Positions 1 through 11,306 of a stretch of 64,000 bases of DNA are shown here, piece by piece. Origin of the DNA: Cryphonectria parasitica EP155 (Eukaryota; Ascomycota; Sordariomycetes; Diaporthales; Cryphonectriaceae); assembly GCF_011745365.1 (NCBI RefSeq), contig NW_024468911.1:3280759-3344758 (forward strand), written 5' to 3'. The notes below the pieces were generated by a model, which worked only from the letters and a program-made list of their open reading frames with translations, ran no database searches and was not told the DNA's origin. The position numbers and the translations under genes are program-made. Each line of letters begins with the position of its first letter. Position 1 is the stretch's first letter.

Positions 1-45
1 GCACACAACACGGCAGGAAACCAATGCTGACGAACCCGCCTGCAG

Positions 46-1614
46 GACTTCAAGGACCTCTTCGCGACGCTCATCGTCAGCCTGTTACCGCTCTCGGCCC
101 ACCGCGTAAGGTTAACAAAGGTCGAGCACACCTTCCTCTCCGAAGATGCCATCAACAACCTGGGCTCGTTGAAATTCTCCCAGTCGAACCGCATGCCCGA
201 CCCGAAAGACCCCTCCCGTATCGTCACAACCACAACGACAACCACCTTCTCAATGGCCAAGGACATGGCTCGCTCCATATGTCAGCGCTTCCTCGAGGCC
301 CGCCTGATTGAATCCGCCGATGGCAAGCTGCAGCAGGTCTACACTATGAAGGGATCGGTCTGGCAGCTGACGCCCAAGGGGATCGCCATCCTGGACCAAT
401 TCTGTTCCAAGAACGGTATCCAGCAGAAGCAGGTGGCCGAGCTGATCGGCCCCGCGCTCACGCAGCTGGTATCCCTGGAGAGGGAAAGCTCGACGGACAA
501 GCTACAGACGGACCGGGCGACCATGGAGGTCGTGTTTAGGAGATTTACCGGCCTGAAGGGTCTGAACATCAAGAGCAACGTGAACGCCGCCGACTCGGAG
601 TCGTTGTCCGACTATAGTGACGGTCTGACCGGCGTTAAGATGGCTGCTGAGCGCAAAATAGGAGGCAAGACCTACAAGGAGACATTCACAGGCAAGGCCG
701 CGACGGACTGGCTGATGGACTGCTCTACCACGGTCGACCGGCGAGAGACGGTAGAGATCGCAAGCTACTTTGTCGAGTTCGGGCTCATGGAGTGCGTCCA
801 GCAGGACCGGGCCTACACGGCGCAGTACCCTGGCAGCCAGCTCTTCCAACCGACCAAGCACTCCATTTACCAAATCACGCCCAACGGCAAGGATCTCATC
901 AATGGCATGAACTCGCGAGGGCGGACGTCAGATGCAGAGTCGACCCCTCGCGATCACAAGCCGAACGAGAAGCTGCCCCGTGACTCAAACACGCAGCGGC
1001 TGGAGAAGATCCTCAGCGACCCGGCACTGCGCCTGCTCTTCCGCGAGAACCTGCGGGAGACGCACTGCGAGGAGAATCTGTCCTTCTACCTCGACGTAGA
1101 CGAATTTGTGAAGCAGTGCAAGTTGGCAATCCGGAACGCGCAAAAGAACCCCTCCACGACGTCGATGGACGGCATCAAGGAGATCATGGCACAGGCATAT
1201 GGCATTTACAACGCGTTCCTCGCCCCGGGCTCACCCTGTGAGCTCAACATCGACCACCAGCTCCGCAGCAACCTTGCTACTCGTATGACCAAGGCGGTGG
1301 GGCAAGATGTGGCTATGATCGACACCCTGCACGAGGTGACGGCCCTCTTCGAGGATGCTCAGAATGCTGTGTTCAAGCTCATGGCCAGCGTAAGTTGATA
1401 GTGGACTTTTTCTTTTGCTTTTCTGATTTAATCCTTCTCTACGCAAACCCGAGGGACAAGTGAACTGATCTGATTCGCAAAACAGGACTCGGTCCCCAAG
1501 TTCCTTCGTACCTCGAAATACGAGTCGGTCCTCAAGAACTACGACTTTGATTCGGTATCATATCCTGTTGGAAAGGGCCTCGATCGGAGTCAGAGTCGGT
1601 CGAACCGCAAGTAG
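46..1614 (+). CDS. flbA: RGS protein with DEP domains, FlbA/Sst2 type (5' partial)
   Basis: Regulator of G-protein signalling that speeds GTP hydrolysis on a Galpha subunit. In filamentous fungi this family (FlbA, Sst2, Rgs1) links heterotrimeric G proteins to conidiation, growth and virulence. Visible exons are 46-1389 and 1486-1614, with a GTAAGT...CAG intron between. A CAG acceptor at 43-45 shows that an earlier exon lies outside the window. About 490 residues are visible. The first DEP domain is represented by its C-terminal part (start FKDLFATLI), followed by a second DEP (about residues 165-290, with KTYKETFTGKAATDWL) and an RGS domain (about 310-475, from LEKILSDPALRLLFREN, with HCEENLSFYLDV). 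The protein ends in a Ser/Arg-rich tail. DEP domains target such proteins to receptor tails at the plasma membrane. The domain order is that of FlbA/Sst2, so the family call is firm; FlbA rather than a paralogue is inferred. Confidence 0.93.
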
Positions 1615-2675
1615 GAGTTGTGGGATCTGGCAGCGCTCTTTTCACCGCGGGAAATTCCATGACTTTTGAGGGTTGGAGATGATCTGCTTCCAGGTCGTGA
1701 TGGCCACGACACGCACATCCACCTTCCGATGATACTGGCTGGAGCTGTTTGTAAGATCACCAGCTGTAAGCGACAGCACCGCACTTGCCCCCCGAGTGGA
1801 GGCGTATGGAGACGGAACAGCCTAGGATTTACCGTTTTGTCTTGCTCGACACCTCAAAAGGAGTTCGACACCGACGACATATCGCCAACCACGACACGTT
1901 CTTTCGGAACGCAGGCGCGCAGTTCACCGAAGTGGTATCTATTTGCTGCAGCGACAGCAGTGCACCATTCAGAACCACTGACTCGGCGCTTCATATACAT
2001 AAACTGAATCGGGTTGAGGGTTCTGGGCAGCCTTACGCCATCTTCCCGAATCTCTGCTCGCATCCAGCGCCACAATGTGCGCCTTTTTTTCTTCAATTTT
2101 TCTCGGTTTTGTGGGCATGGAGGTGATGGCGTTTTTGATGGACTGGGTTATAGATGTCGCCTTAAGGAGAGGTGAGCACGAAACGAGAAGAAGTGGTGTG
2201 GGGGGTTTAGGTTCGTCGTCGATTCACTGCGTGGGTCACATATTTGACCTTTTCACCTCGCGGTCGAACCCGAAACAAGCAACGCTGACGCACGGTGTCA
2301 ACGGAGTCTCCTTTTTATTTATCTTTTTTATTTGGCATGTCGGTGACCAAAAGGGGAGGATCATGAAGAGAGGGAAAGAAAGAGAGATATATTCATTGAC
2401 CGTGTGGTTAGGAGCTTTTTTAGAGTGTGCTCCAAGCCGGGGTCGGGGTGGACATTAAATTCTTTTTGGGACAAGAATTTGATGAAGAAGAAGACACATG
2501 GGTGGGGAGGGAAGGACTTCTTTCCCTCGGCGAGACCAAATGGGACATCATCTATATCTGGGCGGCCAAGTCAAGAGAGTTGTGCACGATGGGTTGAAGA
2601 GACGTCATCCCATCTTCAACCGTGTCCGTCACGGCGGGGTCCAAATCGAGAAAAGGTTGGCTTTCCAAGCATCAA

Positions 2676-2683
<8 letters not shown>

Positions 2684-2714
<31 letters not shown>
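2684..2714. repeat. (GA)n microsatellite
   Basis: A nearly uninterrupted GA dinucleotide run of about 30 bases in intergenic DNA, upstream of the secreted-protein gene. Confidence 0.85.
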
Positions 2715-2717
<3 letters not shown>

Positions 2718-3377
2718 TGCGTGTGTATATATCGATGAATCAGTTGCGGGCAAACGATACCAAAATCCAAACCAACCGGTGACATCACCCATAATCGCCT
2801 CCTTCGCCTTGTCAAAGCAGCAGAGAAATGGATCGAGAGAGTCAGATTTGCTAAGAAAAAAGGATCGCCAAACTATGATTTCAACAGGTTCCAGAATGCA
2901 GGTCGCGTTTGATTGGCAGGTCGCGTATGTGTCGCGCCGAAGCGGCCTGGTGGAATGCAAAGCACATCGGCGTGCCCGCGACCAGCTCTCGTCTTCTTCG
3001 CACCTCCATTCCATCCAGCAGATTTCTCTAGCCTAGACGCGGTTCGACGCGGTATGTCGCGGACTTTCTCTATTACACACGATGTTGAAAGTAATTTGGC
3101 TGACTGTTAGGCTTCGGCCCCCTCGAGCAAAACTCGATCGCCACGCAGGTTTCATTTACCACACGGGTTTTCTTCATTCTCCAGAGGGGCTCATCGCGTG
3201 ATGTTGTTTCCCTTTTCCTTTTCTGTGCCGTGAGACAAGACGGCAAATGGATCAGCACGCCACTTGGTCGTTTACACACACGCACACACACAAACACACA
3301 TACTCTCTCTCTCTTCTTCTCGCGTCTTTGATTCTCATGGGGAGATTCCTTGTTGATGGACGCGTTGTCTTGCGGGG

Positions 3378-3383
3378 TATAAG
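3378..3383 (+). promoter_or_regulatory. Possible TATA box of the small secreted-protein gene
   Basis: TATAAG lies about 130 nt before the ATG at 3510, in a stretch with CT-rich pyrimidine blocks typical of fungal promoters. The position suits a leader of roughly 90-100 nt. It is inferred from motif and spacing only. Confidence 0.4.
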
Positions 3384-3509
3384 AAGAGGGAGGTTTCGTC
3401 TCCCTGAAGAAGATGCTGGTTGGGTCTTTTCATCATCATCGACCAACATTCACTTACTCATAAGCCTCTCTACTCGAACCTCATCATCATATCGGCTCAA
3501 AACCTAAAG

Positions 3510-4148
3510 ATGCAGATCAAGGCCCTCATGACCCCCCTCGCGGCCGCGGCCGTCGTCTCCGCGGTCGCAGACGGTGGGCCCCCTCCTCAGGTTGCCCCCA
3601 TCGTCATCGCGGCCTCGAGCGGGGCCCCGCCTCCTCCTCCTCCCCCTCCTCCTGCCTCGAGCAGCGCGCCCAGCAGCTGGACCGTCGTCGACTGGTTCAC
3701 GACCGTGTGCCCTACGCCTACTGTGGTCACGTACAATAATGTGTTTTACACGGCTACTACGGATTATGAGACTATTACTATTACCAACTGCCCTTGCACC
3801 GTGGCAGCCGGCTGGGTATGTGATTCTTGTTTTCTCTCTCCTGTCACTTGACTCCTCTCCTCCCGCCATGAGAGAATCATGTGGATATATCCTAGAGAGA
3901 GGACCTGGGAAACTGACGATGGAAAAACAAAACAGGGATCTGGCGCACAGGGAGGTGGTGCTGCAGGTGGTGCCGCGGCGGGTGGTGCAGGCCAGGCTGG
4001 AGTCGTCACTGCCGCTGCTGCCACCTATGTCCAGGCCACCGCGGCCGTGGCTCCACCTGTCGCGTATGTGACTGGTGCCGCCGACAAGCAGCAGCACGCC
4101 ATGGCTGGTGTTTTGGGCATGGCTGGTCTTGCTGCCATGGTCTTGTAA
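3510..4148 (+). CDS. Small secreted Pro/Ala/Gly-rich protein, probably GPI-anchored wall protein
   Basis: Exons 3510-3815 and 3936-4148 (GTATGT...ACAG intron) give about 172 residues. The ATG at 3510 opens a signal peptide (MQIKALMTPLAAAAVVSAVA). A poly-proline and serine stretch follows, then a Thr/Tyr-rich core with TVVDWFTTVCPTPTVVTYNN and a TNCPCTV cysteine motif. The second exon is Gly/Ala-rich and ends in a hydrophobic segment (AGVLGMAGLAAMVL) that looks like a GPI-attachment signal. The core resembles small fungal wall proteins of the clock-controlled CCG-6 kind; that likeness is from memory and unproven. Likely location is the cell wall or plasma-membrane outer face. A long antisense frame overlaps it but is a composition shadow. 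Confidence 0.8.
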
Positions 4149-4788
4149 GAAGTGGAACTGAAGACAAAAGGAAAGGGGAAGAAAGCGAAGAGAGGAAGAA
4201 GGAAGGAAGGGTTGGAGGAGGAAGCTATGATTTGAGGGGGAAGTTTTCTTGTCACAAAAGATTATTCTTTTTTTTTTCGGTGTTCCTTTTTTTCTTCTTC
4301 TTCCCATTCTTCGGGGTCAGGCGGGTAGGGGGCGACGGAAGGGGGAAGGGAGGGCAACAACCTGTCGAGGGATAAGAAGAAGAGGAGGCGAAAGGTGTTG
4401 ACCTGCCTATGTGCATGGGATAATATTTTTGTGCTATCATTCAAGGCTTTCTTTCAAGTGTAGATAATGATAATCAGGGGCGACATATATACCTTGACAA
4501 TATTGATTGATGGTTTATCATACTTTTTCAAGGCCTTTCTTTCCATTTGATGCTGCAGACTCTCAGAGTGTATAGTTGTCTATTTCATGCAATAGCTTAC
4601 AACGATATAGGTATGACCTCTACAACAAATGAATGCTCATTCATGCACGTTGAAAAGAAAGAAGGGTAAACAAATAACCAGTTCAACGATTGGTGGGGTA
4701 TCCAGACTGAAACGCTAAAAGGACAAAAGGAGAAGGGAAAGAGGAAGAGGAAGAGAAACAAACAAACGCCGCGTCATGCTTGCTTCTC
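4149..4788. other. Intergenic region between convergent genes
   Basis: This is the shared 3' flank of the secreted-protein gene (+) and the DUF7053 gene (-). It is AT-rich after 4400. No coding or RNA gene is seen. Confidence 0.6.
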
Positions 4789-5778
4789 TCAAAAATCAAA
4801 CTCGGCAACAAACGGTCCATCCAGACGCCCACTGAACCCTGTGCTGTCGCTCCTCACACCACCACTACCAGGCCTCAACACCGCAGGACAGTCAAAATCA
4901 TTCTCCTTCCCCTCCTCCTCCTCCTTTCTCCACTCAGCAGCATTGCTCATGACACCCAACCCAGCCACGACTGGCGCTGCTGCTGCTGCCGCTGCCGGCG
5001 GTAGCGGTGGCGTCCGTGGGGCAGGCTCGTCAGGCGAGCTGCTTCCGTCCGTGGAGCAGTACGGGCTCAGGTGTGGATAATCTGGGTGCTGCGCCTCGCT
5101 GCTGGTTGAGAGCGAGGAGGGGAGGCTTTTCCCGGGGTAGTGACTGCCTGCCGACCCGACCGAGGAGCCGCGGATGCGCAAGGCCGAGGGAACGCTCAAG
5201 GGGTCGTGGAGGTGGTTGTGGTGGTGATGAAGCGGGCGAGCTGCTGGTGGTTCTGGAGGGGAGTAGGAAGGAGGAGGAGGAGGTGGTGGTGTTGTTGTTG
5301 TTGTTGTCATCGTCGTCGTTGTTGTCGTCGTTGAGGTTGACGCCGCTCTCTGGCGGGCGGCTGGAAACTGTGGGGCGTGGATGGGCACGCGGAGGGCTGA
5401 AGGACACGAGGCGTACAGCTGCGCGTGGACCTGGGCCTGCACGCTGTCCAGTCTGTGTGGGAGTGGCGGTGGTTGCTGGTCATACATTGTCGGCGGGGAA
5501 GGAGGAGGAGGCGAGCTGCTCCTCTGGTCCTCCAAGAAAAAGGGCGACGACGGCGGTGAGCTGATGGCCTGGGGCGGCGGCGATGGGGTCTGGACGGGCT
5601 TCCGTGGAAGGGAATGTTGACGAGTGGAGGAAGTCGTGGTGACAATCTGCGACGGGCTGTGCTGTCGCGGCGGCGAGAGAGGCGGTGATAGCGGCAGCAC
5701 AAAGGCCGGCGAGACCGACCTGGTTCCGTCCTCCTCCTGCGGTGATGGTGATGATGATGATGATGATAATGATGGTGT

Positions 5779-5820
<42 letters not shown>

Positions 5821-6345
5821 CACGGACACGGCGCGGGCCTTCTCAACCAGCCTGTCGACCAGTGCGGCGTGGGACTTCTTCAGGTTCTTCTTGACGAAGC
5901 CTGTCATAAGGATGTTGCACCGCAGGTCGCAGTCCTCACGAAGATACAGCCCGCTTGCCGGGGCGCCGAGGCCCAGCTCGGGCCGCTCGGGGGGCTCACC
6001 GGGCAGGGTGCCGTTGAGGGTCCACCTGTTGCGGATGTCGACGCCCAGGGGAGCTCGGCAGTGCGTCTGGATGCCGGTGGGGAGGTCGTGGAAGGCGCAG
6101 GTGTAGCTCACGTCGCCTGAGACCTTGCCTCCGGGCAGGTAGTCGATCTTGTCTGTGAGGGAATACCAGACGCACGTCTTCTCGTCTAGGTCGGCGCCCT
6201 CGGGGGGCTCGATGGGGTGGCGCTCTATCACGAGCGGGTTGAGGTCGATCATCTCGGTGTGGTTGTGTAAAAAGTCGATGACCACCTCGCGAGAGACGCC
6301 CGCCGGTAACGGGCTGATGGTTGTAAAGACTGTTCTTTTAGACAT
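4789..6345 (-). CDS. DUF7053-family protein with long low-complexity tail
   Basis: Single-exon frame of 518 residues, ATG at 6345. The N-terminal 175 residues form a well-conserved fungal domain that I recognise as DUF7053: MSKRTVFTTISPLPAGVSRE, then the VWYSLTDKIDYLPGG and ASGLYLREDCDLRCNILMTG blocks. Homologs I know start the same way, which supports this ATG. The function of the domain is not established. The rest is disordered: a poly-Ala run from a GCA/CTG trinucleotide repeat near 5780-5815, then Ser/Pro, His and Thr tracts, ending VAEFDF. Most DUF7053 proteins are shorter, so the roughly 340-residue tail is unusual. High triplet-repeat content suggests length polymorphism between strains. 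Confidence 0.85.
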
Positions 6346-6581
6346 GCTTGCTTCTTCTTCGTTTCCTTCTTCTTTTTCTTTTTATTCAGTTATTGTTTAC
6401 TTTTCCCTGCGCGCGCTGTTTTAATGTGGCACATTTGGAAGATGATGATTGAGGAAGGAAAGAAATAACGCGAGAAGAGAAAGTCATTCCCAGTTCCAAA
6501 ACTCGAGATGGCGGACAAGAGGAATAATAAGTAATATGGATGAAAGGGCCACTAAGCTGGTGTTACAGCCTCGCTTTATTA

Positions 6582-6614
<33 letters not shown>

Positions 6615-8501
6615 TGCCTATGAAGGGATTATTTCTCTTGCCATGTCAGGCGATCCTGGCTGCGGACGGCGGTTGACGGGGCTCCAAGTGGCGCAGCAGC
6701 AGAGAGAAACATTACTGTAGAGAGCAAACAAGACCACAGGCACTACGAACTAACCCGACTGTAGCACAGTAGATCCACATCCAGGCAAATAAACGAGAAA
6801 CTAGGCAGCCAACATCAAAAAGCAAACTAAGCACCAAAGACCAGGTCAATCATTCCTGCCAAGAAGAATGGGCCACTAGTCTGTGGGAAAGAACAAAAGA
6901 CCAACGTCGATCACTCTTTCTTTTTTCTTTCCCCCCTTCCTTCTCACTGTGTGAAGACATTGTTGCTTTCCTCTCGCTGGAGATCTCGCGAGGCGGTCTG
7001 ATCTGACTTGTAATAGAAATAGACGAGACAAGACAAGACATCTAACAAGGCCGTACCGACCGTGTGGTGCTGATGCCGTAGGTCTCAACGCAGGTCCCAA
7101 TTACGAAGCGGCAAATCAGCATTCCGTTTTATCCAGAGACACCCGAGCGGCCGCAAAACCCAATGAAATAAAATAATCATAATCAAAAATGCTGGTCTCC
7201 TACAGGATATAGTAGTACTGGCGACGAGACATGCTGTCATGCTGCAATCCGGTAGTACTACTGTACTTTCTTTTTTACTGCTGCACCGTGCGTCTACCAG
7301 GCTTTGCGGTGCAGGCCTCAAGGGTCCAAAATGCGTGAGAATCGGCGACCAGACCAATCAGAAGGACACCCGAAGAAGCAGGGGCTGTGCAACTGGGGGG
7401 GGAAAACGGTCCCACGCAAGCCCTAAAGATAGAGCTGAAAGGTGGATGCGCTGCTGTGCTGGCCAAAAGGATCCATCAGCCGCAATTGGAGAGAGATTTG
7501 CACGCAGAGACGAGGATCGTTACTGTAGCACGCTATGGTACCACCCAGCAGTAGCTGAACCTCTGAGGAACAAAAGGCCAGGCTGAATCCTTCGAGGCCC
7601 AAGGTTCTCTCGGGTGGGTCTGTTTCCGTGGGGACCCGACATATGGGGACGCCCATCAGGAGGCTGACTGACGGACTGGACCCTCCCCCATCTCCTTTCT
7701 CATGGTTTTGCTTCATCATAATGACTGCATGCGCTCCAGCTTCCCCTTGTTCATCTGCGAGCGAGAGGCGGGCCCAGCGTGCCGAATTCCGCCCCGTGCT
7801 GTGGGCTGATGCGCTGATGCAGGACAGTAACAGTATATTACAAAGCCACTGGCTCGCTCCTCTTTCATGGGTACTGCGCTGTGGCAACGCTCAGGCCTTG
7901 GACACGGCCACTGTGGGTGGTCTGCTGGAGAGAGACCTGCACAAACAGTTCGACTATAGCAGAAACAAACCATGAATTGGTATAACAAAGTGAGTGTCGG
8001 TAGTCGCCGCCAAGTAAGTGTCCTTCAAGAGCAGTTGCCCCAGGGAAGTTCTCGGTCATGGAAGGTTGTCAACCAACATCTCGTGTGGCCATTATCGAGT
8101 CAATGAGGGACCCTTCTATCCCTCCTCCCCTCGCAAGTAACGTGTCTTACATTTGATGAACCCGACCGAGGCCGAGAGTAAGTGAGCTGATGTAGACGGA
8201 GAGTTGAAGAGGTATTATAAACAGATTGAAAATGTGTAATAAATGTGTGAGAATGATCTCGTAGAAATTCTATTATTTATGATTATATAGATGTTACCTA
8301 TAGAGCAGCTTCAGGAGCGAATAATTCTCTTCATTTCCACGTATTCTCGTATCTATGTGGCGACATATTCTATCATCTCATGTGTACGCCTCTGTTCTTT
8401 CCCTATGTATTTACTTACATTATTTAATACCCCACTCTACCCTTTCCTTCCTTCCTACATCTGATAGCAAAGGCGGTGGGACCTGCCCTAGATATACCCT
8501 T
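6346..8501. other. Intergenic region, no gene recognised
   Basis: 2.15 kb upstream of the DUF7053 gene and downstream of the permease. It contains adjoining CT and GT dinucleotide runs at about 6580-6617 and pyrimidine-rich stretches near 6920-6950. Frames of up to 154 codons around 7400-7990 look random, without start context, splice signals or family likeness. Confidence 0.55.
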
Positions 8502-10549
8502 TCAAGACTCATTCTTGAGAACAAAGTCCACAATTGCCCTATTGGGTCCCTCCCACTGCGTCCGCGCCCGCACAACCCAGAGCGAAACCGCAAAGATCAA
8601 CACCGCCCCCAGCACAGGCCCGCTATAGTTCATATTCGCCGCCGTGACGGGCAGATAATTGGGGAACGGTAGCCAGAGGATGGCATACACCGTGTACACC
8701 AGGCCTGCGACGTTGACGACAGTGCCCAGCCGCCTGCCCAGGTGCCAGCGGCCAAACTCGACTTTGCCCGTCAGGCGCGCGTACAACATGCACGCCAGCA
8801 CGATGGTGTAGCTCAGGTAGATGGACATGGACGAGAGCGAGGTGATGGCGCTAAAGGCGATGTACGTCCCGCTGCCGATGTTGAGGAGGGAGAGGAGGGC
8901 TACGAGGATGCACACCATGGCGATGGCGCGTACGGGGACCCGGTACCTTGCGTCGACGTGGGCAAAATACTGCGGGAGGCCTGCGCGAGATAAGATCCCT
9001 GGTAGTCAACAATCCGATCAAGAAGGAAAGAAGAGGGACTGCGAATAACGCGCACCTCCGTCTCGAGCCCACGCCCAGGTCAGTCGAGACACAGAAGACA
9101 CAAGCGCCATGTTCCCCGAGATGGACAGCACTGCCAGCCCAGCCACCATCGCAGTAGTAGCCGCGTTCGACCCTGTCGTGTTGAGGAGGATTGTGACCAG
9201 AGGGCTGGACGAGTTGAGGAGGGTGTCGAGAGAGGGCATGCATATCTGGACGAAGCACTCTTGAGATTATCCAGTTGCTGAACGGGGAGGGGAGAAGAGC
9301 ATGCATACCCCAAAGGTGATGATCATGATGAGACCCAGTGACACATTAAAAATCATAGACCAGAACATGGCCTTGGGGACGACTGTCTTTGCATTACGGG
9401 TCTCTTCGCCGAGGTGGATTATTCCTTCAAAACCTGTAGGCCATTACCAAATGTCAATAAGCTGCCTGCATCTCGAGAAATTTACTCTCAGGCCTGTTTT
9501 TCCCCCTCCCTCTGTAGGGGCAGGAGCAGAAGGGACAAAATAAAACCACCCTAAATGAAAACCCACAGAGAAACACAAAGATATTGGACAAAGAACCAAT
9601 GTTGGCAGAGACATAGCGGTTCTCCCATCCTGAGGCAATCTCGCTGGAGAAGAAGATATCCGAGCTGTTCCGCGGTGACAAGGTCCACATCACGACCAAA
9701 AAGATGACGAGCAGGCAAACGTTAAGGAAGCCCGACAGGAGTTCGAACCAGGGCACCAGCCAGAAGGCGAACACGTTGACGCCGGCGCATAGTAGGATGA
9801 TGGCGAAGTTGATGACGGCCGTGTGCCAACCCTCGGCCGTGTAGCTGTGGTTCAGCTCAATCATGCCCTCGAGCATCACCGTGAGGCCATTGATGCAGCT
9901 CGCCAAGAGCGACACGTAGCCCGTCCAGGTGGCCCAGCCCTGGATCCAGGTGAGGAACCTCCGAGACCCTGCAGGGGCAAAGTTCCATGTCCAGTAGTAC
10001 TGTGCGCCGGCGATGGGCTGGATCGATGCCAGCTCGCCGAACGTTGCTGCTTGGCAGAGCACACCGCTGCCCGCATTGTTCCAGGTCAGCAGTTGGTCGT
10101 TCAGTCAGAAGCAGGTGTTGCATGCAGAAAAGGGATGTTGGGATGGGCCAGAAAGGCTGGACTGACGCGGCGACAATGAGATAACTCCAGAACCAGGCTG
10201 CAGGACCACCGTTGGCGAGAGCAAAGTACATATTCCTTCAACAACAATAATGAAGTTTATAGAAATTAGTCATGTATTTGATTTGTATAACAAGTGCCCG
10301 CTTTTTTTTGGGGGGGGGGGGGAGATCGTAGTCTTCTTCATACATAGCAACCGAATACCATGTTCCCAAATAAACGATGGAGAAAGCGAATAGTTGTGGC
10401 ATGGAAAAAAGTCTCCTCGTCCGGGTCTGTCTCTCGATCAGAGATGCCTGGTAAGTCGACTTTTCGGAAGTCGACTTCTCCGGAGAGGAAAAGTTTTGCT
10501 CCATGACAGAGACAGAACCCATCTCGGATTTGGTATTGTTATCAGCCAT
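8502..10549 (-). CDS. APC-superfamily amino acid / choline-type permease
   Basis: Proton-coupled plasma-membrane transporter of the APC superfamily (fungal GABA/amino-acid/choline permease group); substrate not determinable. Six exons: 10344-10549, 10167-10235, 9567-10066, 9309-9433, 9056-9245, 8502-8980, giving about 522 residues. All five introns fit GT-AG and restore frame; donors are GTATGA, GTCAGT, GTGGGT, GTATGC and GTGCGC. The exon 3/4 junction is the least certain. The start is the ATG at 10549 (A at -3, G at +4). Family landmarks are RLFSMPQLFAFSIVYLGTW, then ASIQPIAGAQYYWTWNFAP, ARG-type loop residues HLGEETRNAKTVVPKAMFW after TM5, and many hydrophobic helices. The length matches a 12-TM permease. 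The fragmented open frames are explained by introns, so the gene looks intact. A homopolymeric G run sits inside intron 1. Confidence 0.9.
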
Positions 10550-11306
10550 GCTGAATGAGGACAATTAGCTATGGGACGAGATCCAAAGATATCTCTATGA
10601 CGGGATGGACCAATGCTGCTGCTGCTGCTGCTGCTGCTGGAGAATAGAAGTAGAAGAAAAATAGACGAACAAGGGATTGGAAGAGAAGCATAGGGCGGTG
10701 TCGCCTATAGATAACGAAGTAACGACGCAGCACTTTTTCTTCTCTTACCAGATGTGCGGATACTTATCTCGAAGAAATGGGGGGAAGAGAAGAATACTAC
10801 TCGAGCGGGAGAGTCTTGACTACAAGCGATGTGACCTCTCCGCACACACTGCAGGTTCTTGCATAGCGATCCAGTAGAAGTCGAGTCTCGCATTGGTGGA
10901 TGTATCGGGAGGGAAATGCACCGTCAGCCTGGGGGGTTTTTTATATCAATTTACAAAACAGTAAAACCAAGTGAATAAAATGAGAAAAAAGAAATGACGG
11001 AGCAGGACCGCTTGATCGCAAGAACACTCCATGTGACAGGATCACAACTCGCCTACGCGAGCAATAGAAAGCTTCCTGCCCATTTGCGTTGAAAGAGAAA
11101 TAGCATGCAGAGAGTATCATCTCTATCACTTGGCAAGTTGAGCTTCACTATGGAACATACGGTTCCCATCTCGTTAGACGAGACAGCCACACATGACCGA
11201 CCGGAAGAGTTTATAGATACGCACGAGATTCCATTCCTAAGTCCGAATAGCCTAGAGTATGCAGAGACTCATATCCGACTTGACAAAGTCGAATGCAGCA
11301 GATCGG
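10550..11306. other. Intergenic region with a CTG triplet run
   Basis: Region between the permease start and the ORC4 stop. A run of about nine CTG triplets sits at 10612-10638 in the presumed permease leader or promoter. No gene recognised. Confidence 0.6.
10612..10638. repeat. (CTG)9 trinucleotide repeat
   Basis: About nine uninterrupted CTG units some 60 bases upstream of the permease start codon; noncoding as annotated. Confidence 0.8.

Larger units (their letters stand above)
1615..3509. other. Intergenic region, RGS 3' flank and secreted-protein promoter
   Basis: No gene recognised in 1.9 kb. It should hold the RGS 3' UTR and the promoter of the gene at 3510. Low-complexity tracts are a GA run at 2684-2714, a CA-rich run at 3273-3300 and a CT run just after it. 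Reading frames here are short and not protein-like. Confidence 0.6.

Noticed and set aside
3504..4307. 267-codon antisense frame over the small secreted-protein gene
   Set aside because: Arg/Ser-rich, lacks a plausible start and product; the sense strand has signal peptide, introns and GPI-like end, so this is a composition shadow.
5307..5846. Gln/His-rich 179-codon frame inside the DUF7053 gene
   Set aside because: An alternative frame of the same triplet repeats that encode poly-Ala and Ser tracts in the real frame.
7423..7990. Overlapping 90-154 codon frames as a possible gene
   Set aside because: No ATG in good context, no splice pattern and no recognisable family; they overlap on both strands as in random GC-rich DNA.
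8502..10549. Permease first looked frameshifted or broken into six pieces
   Set aside because: Five GT-AG introns with matching phases rebuild a continuous permease; no lesion is needed.
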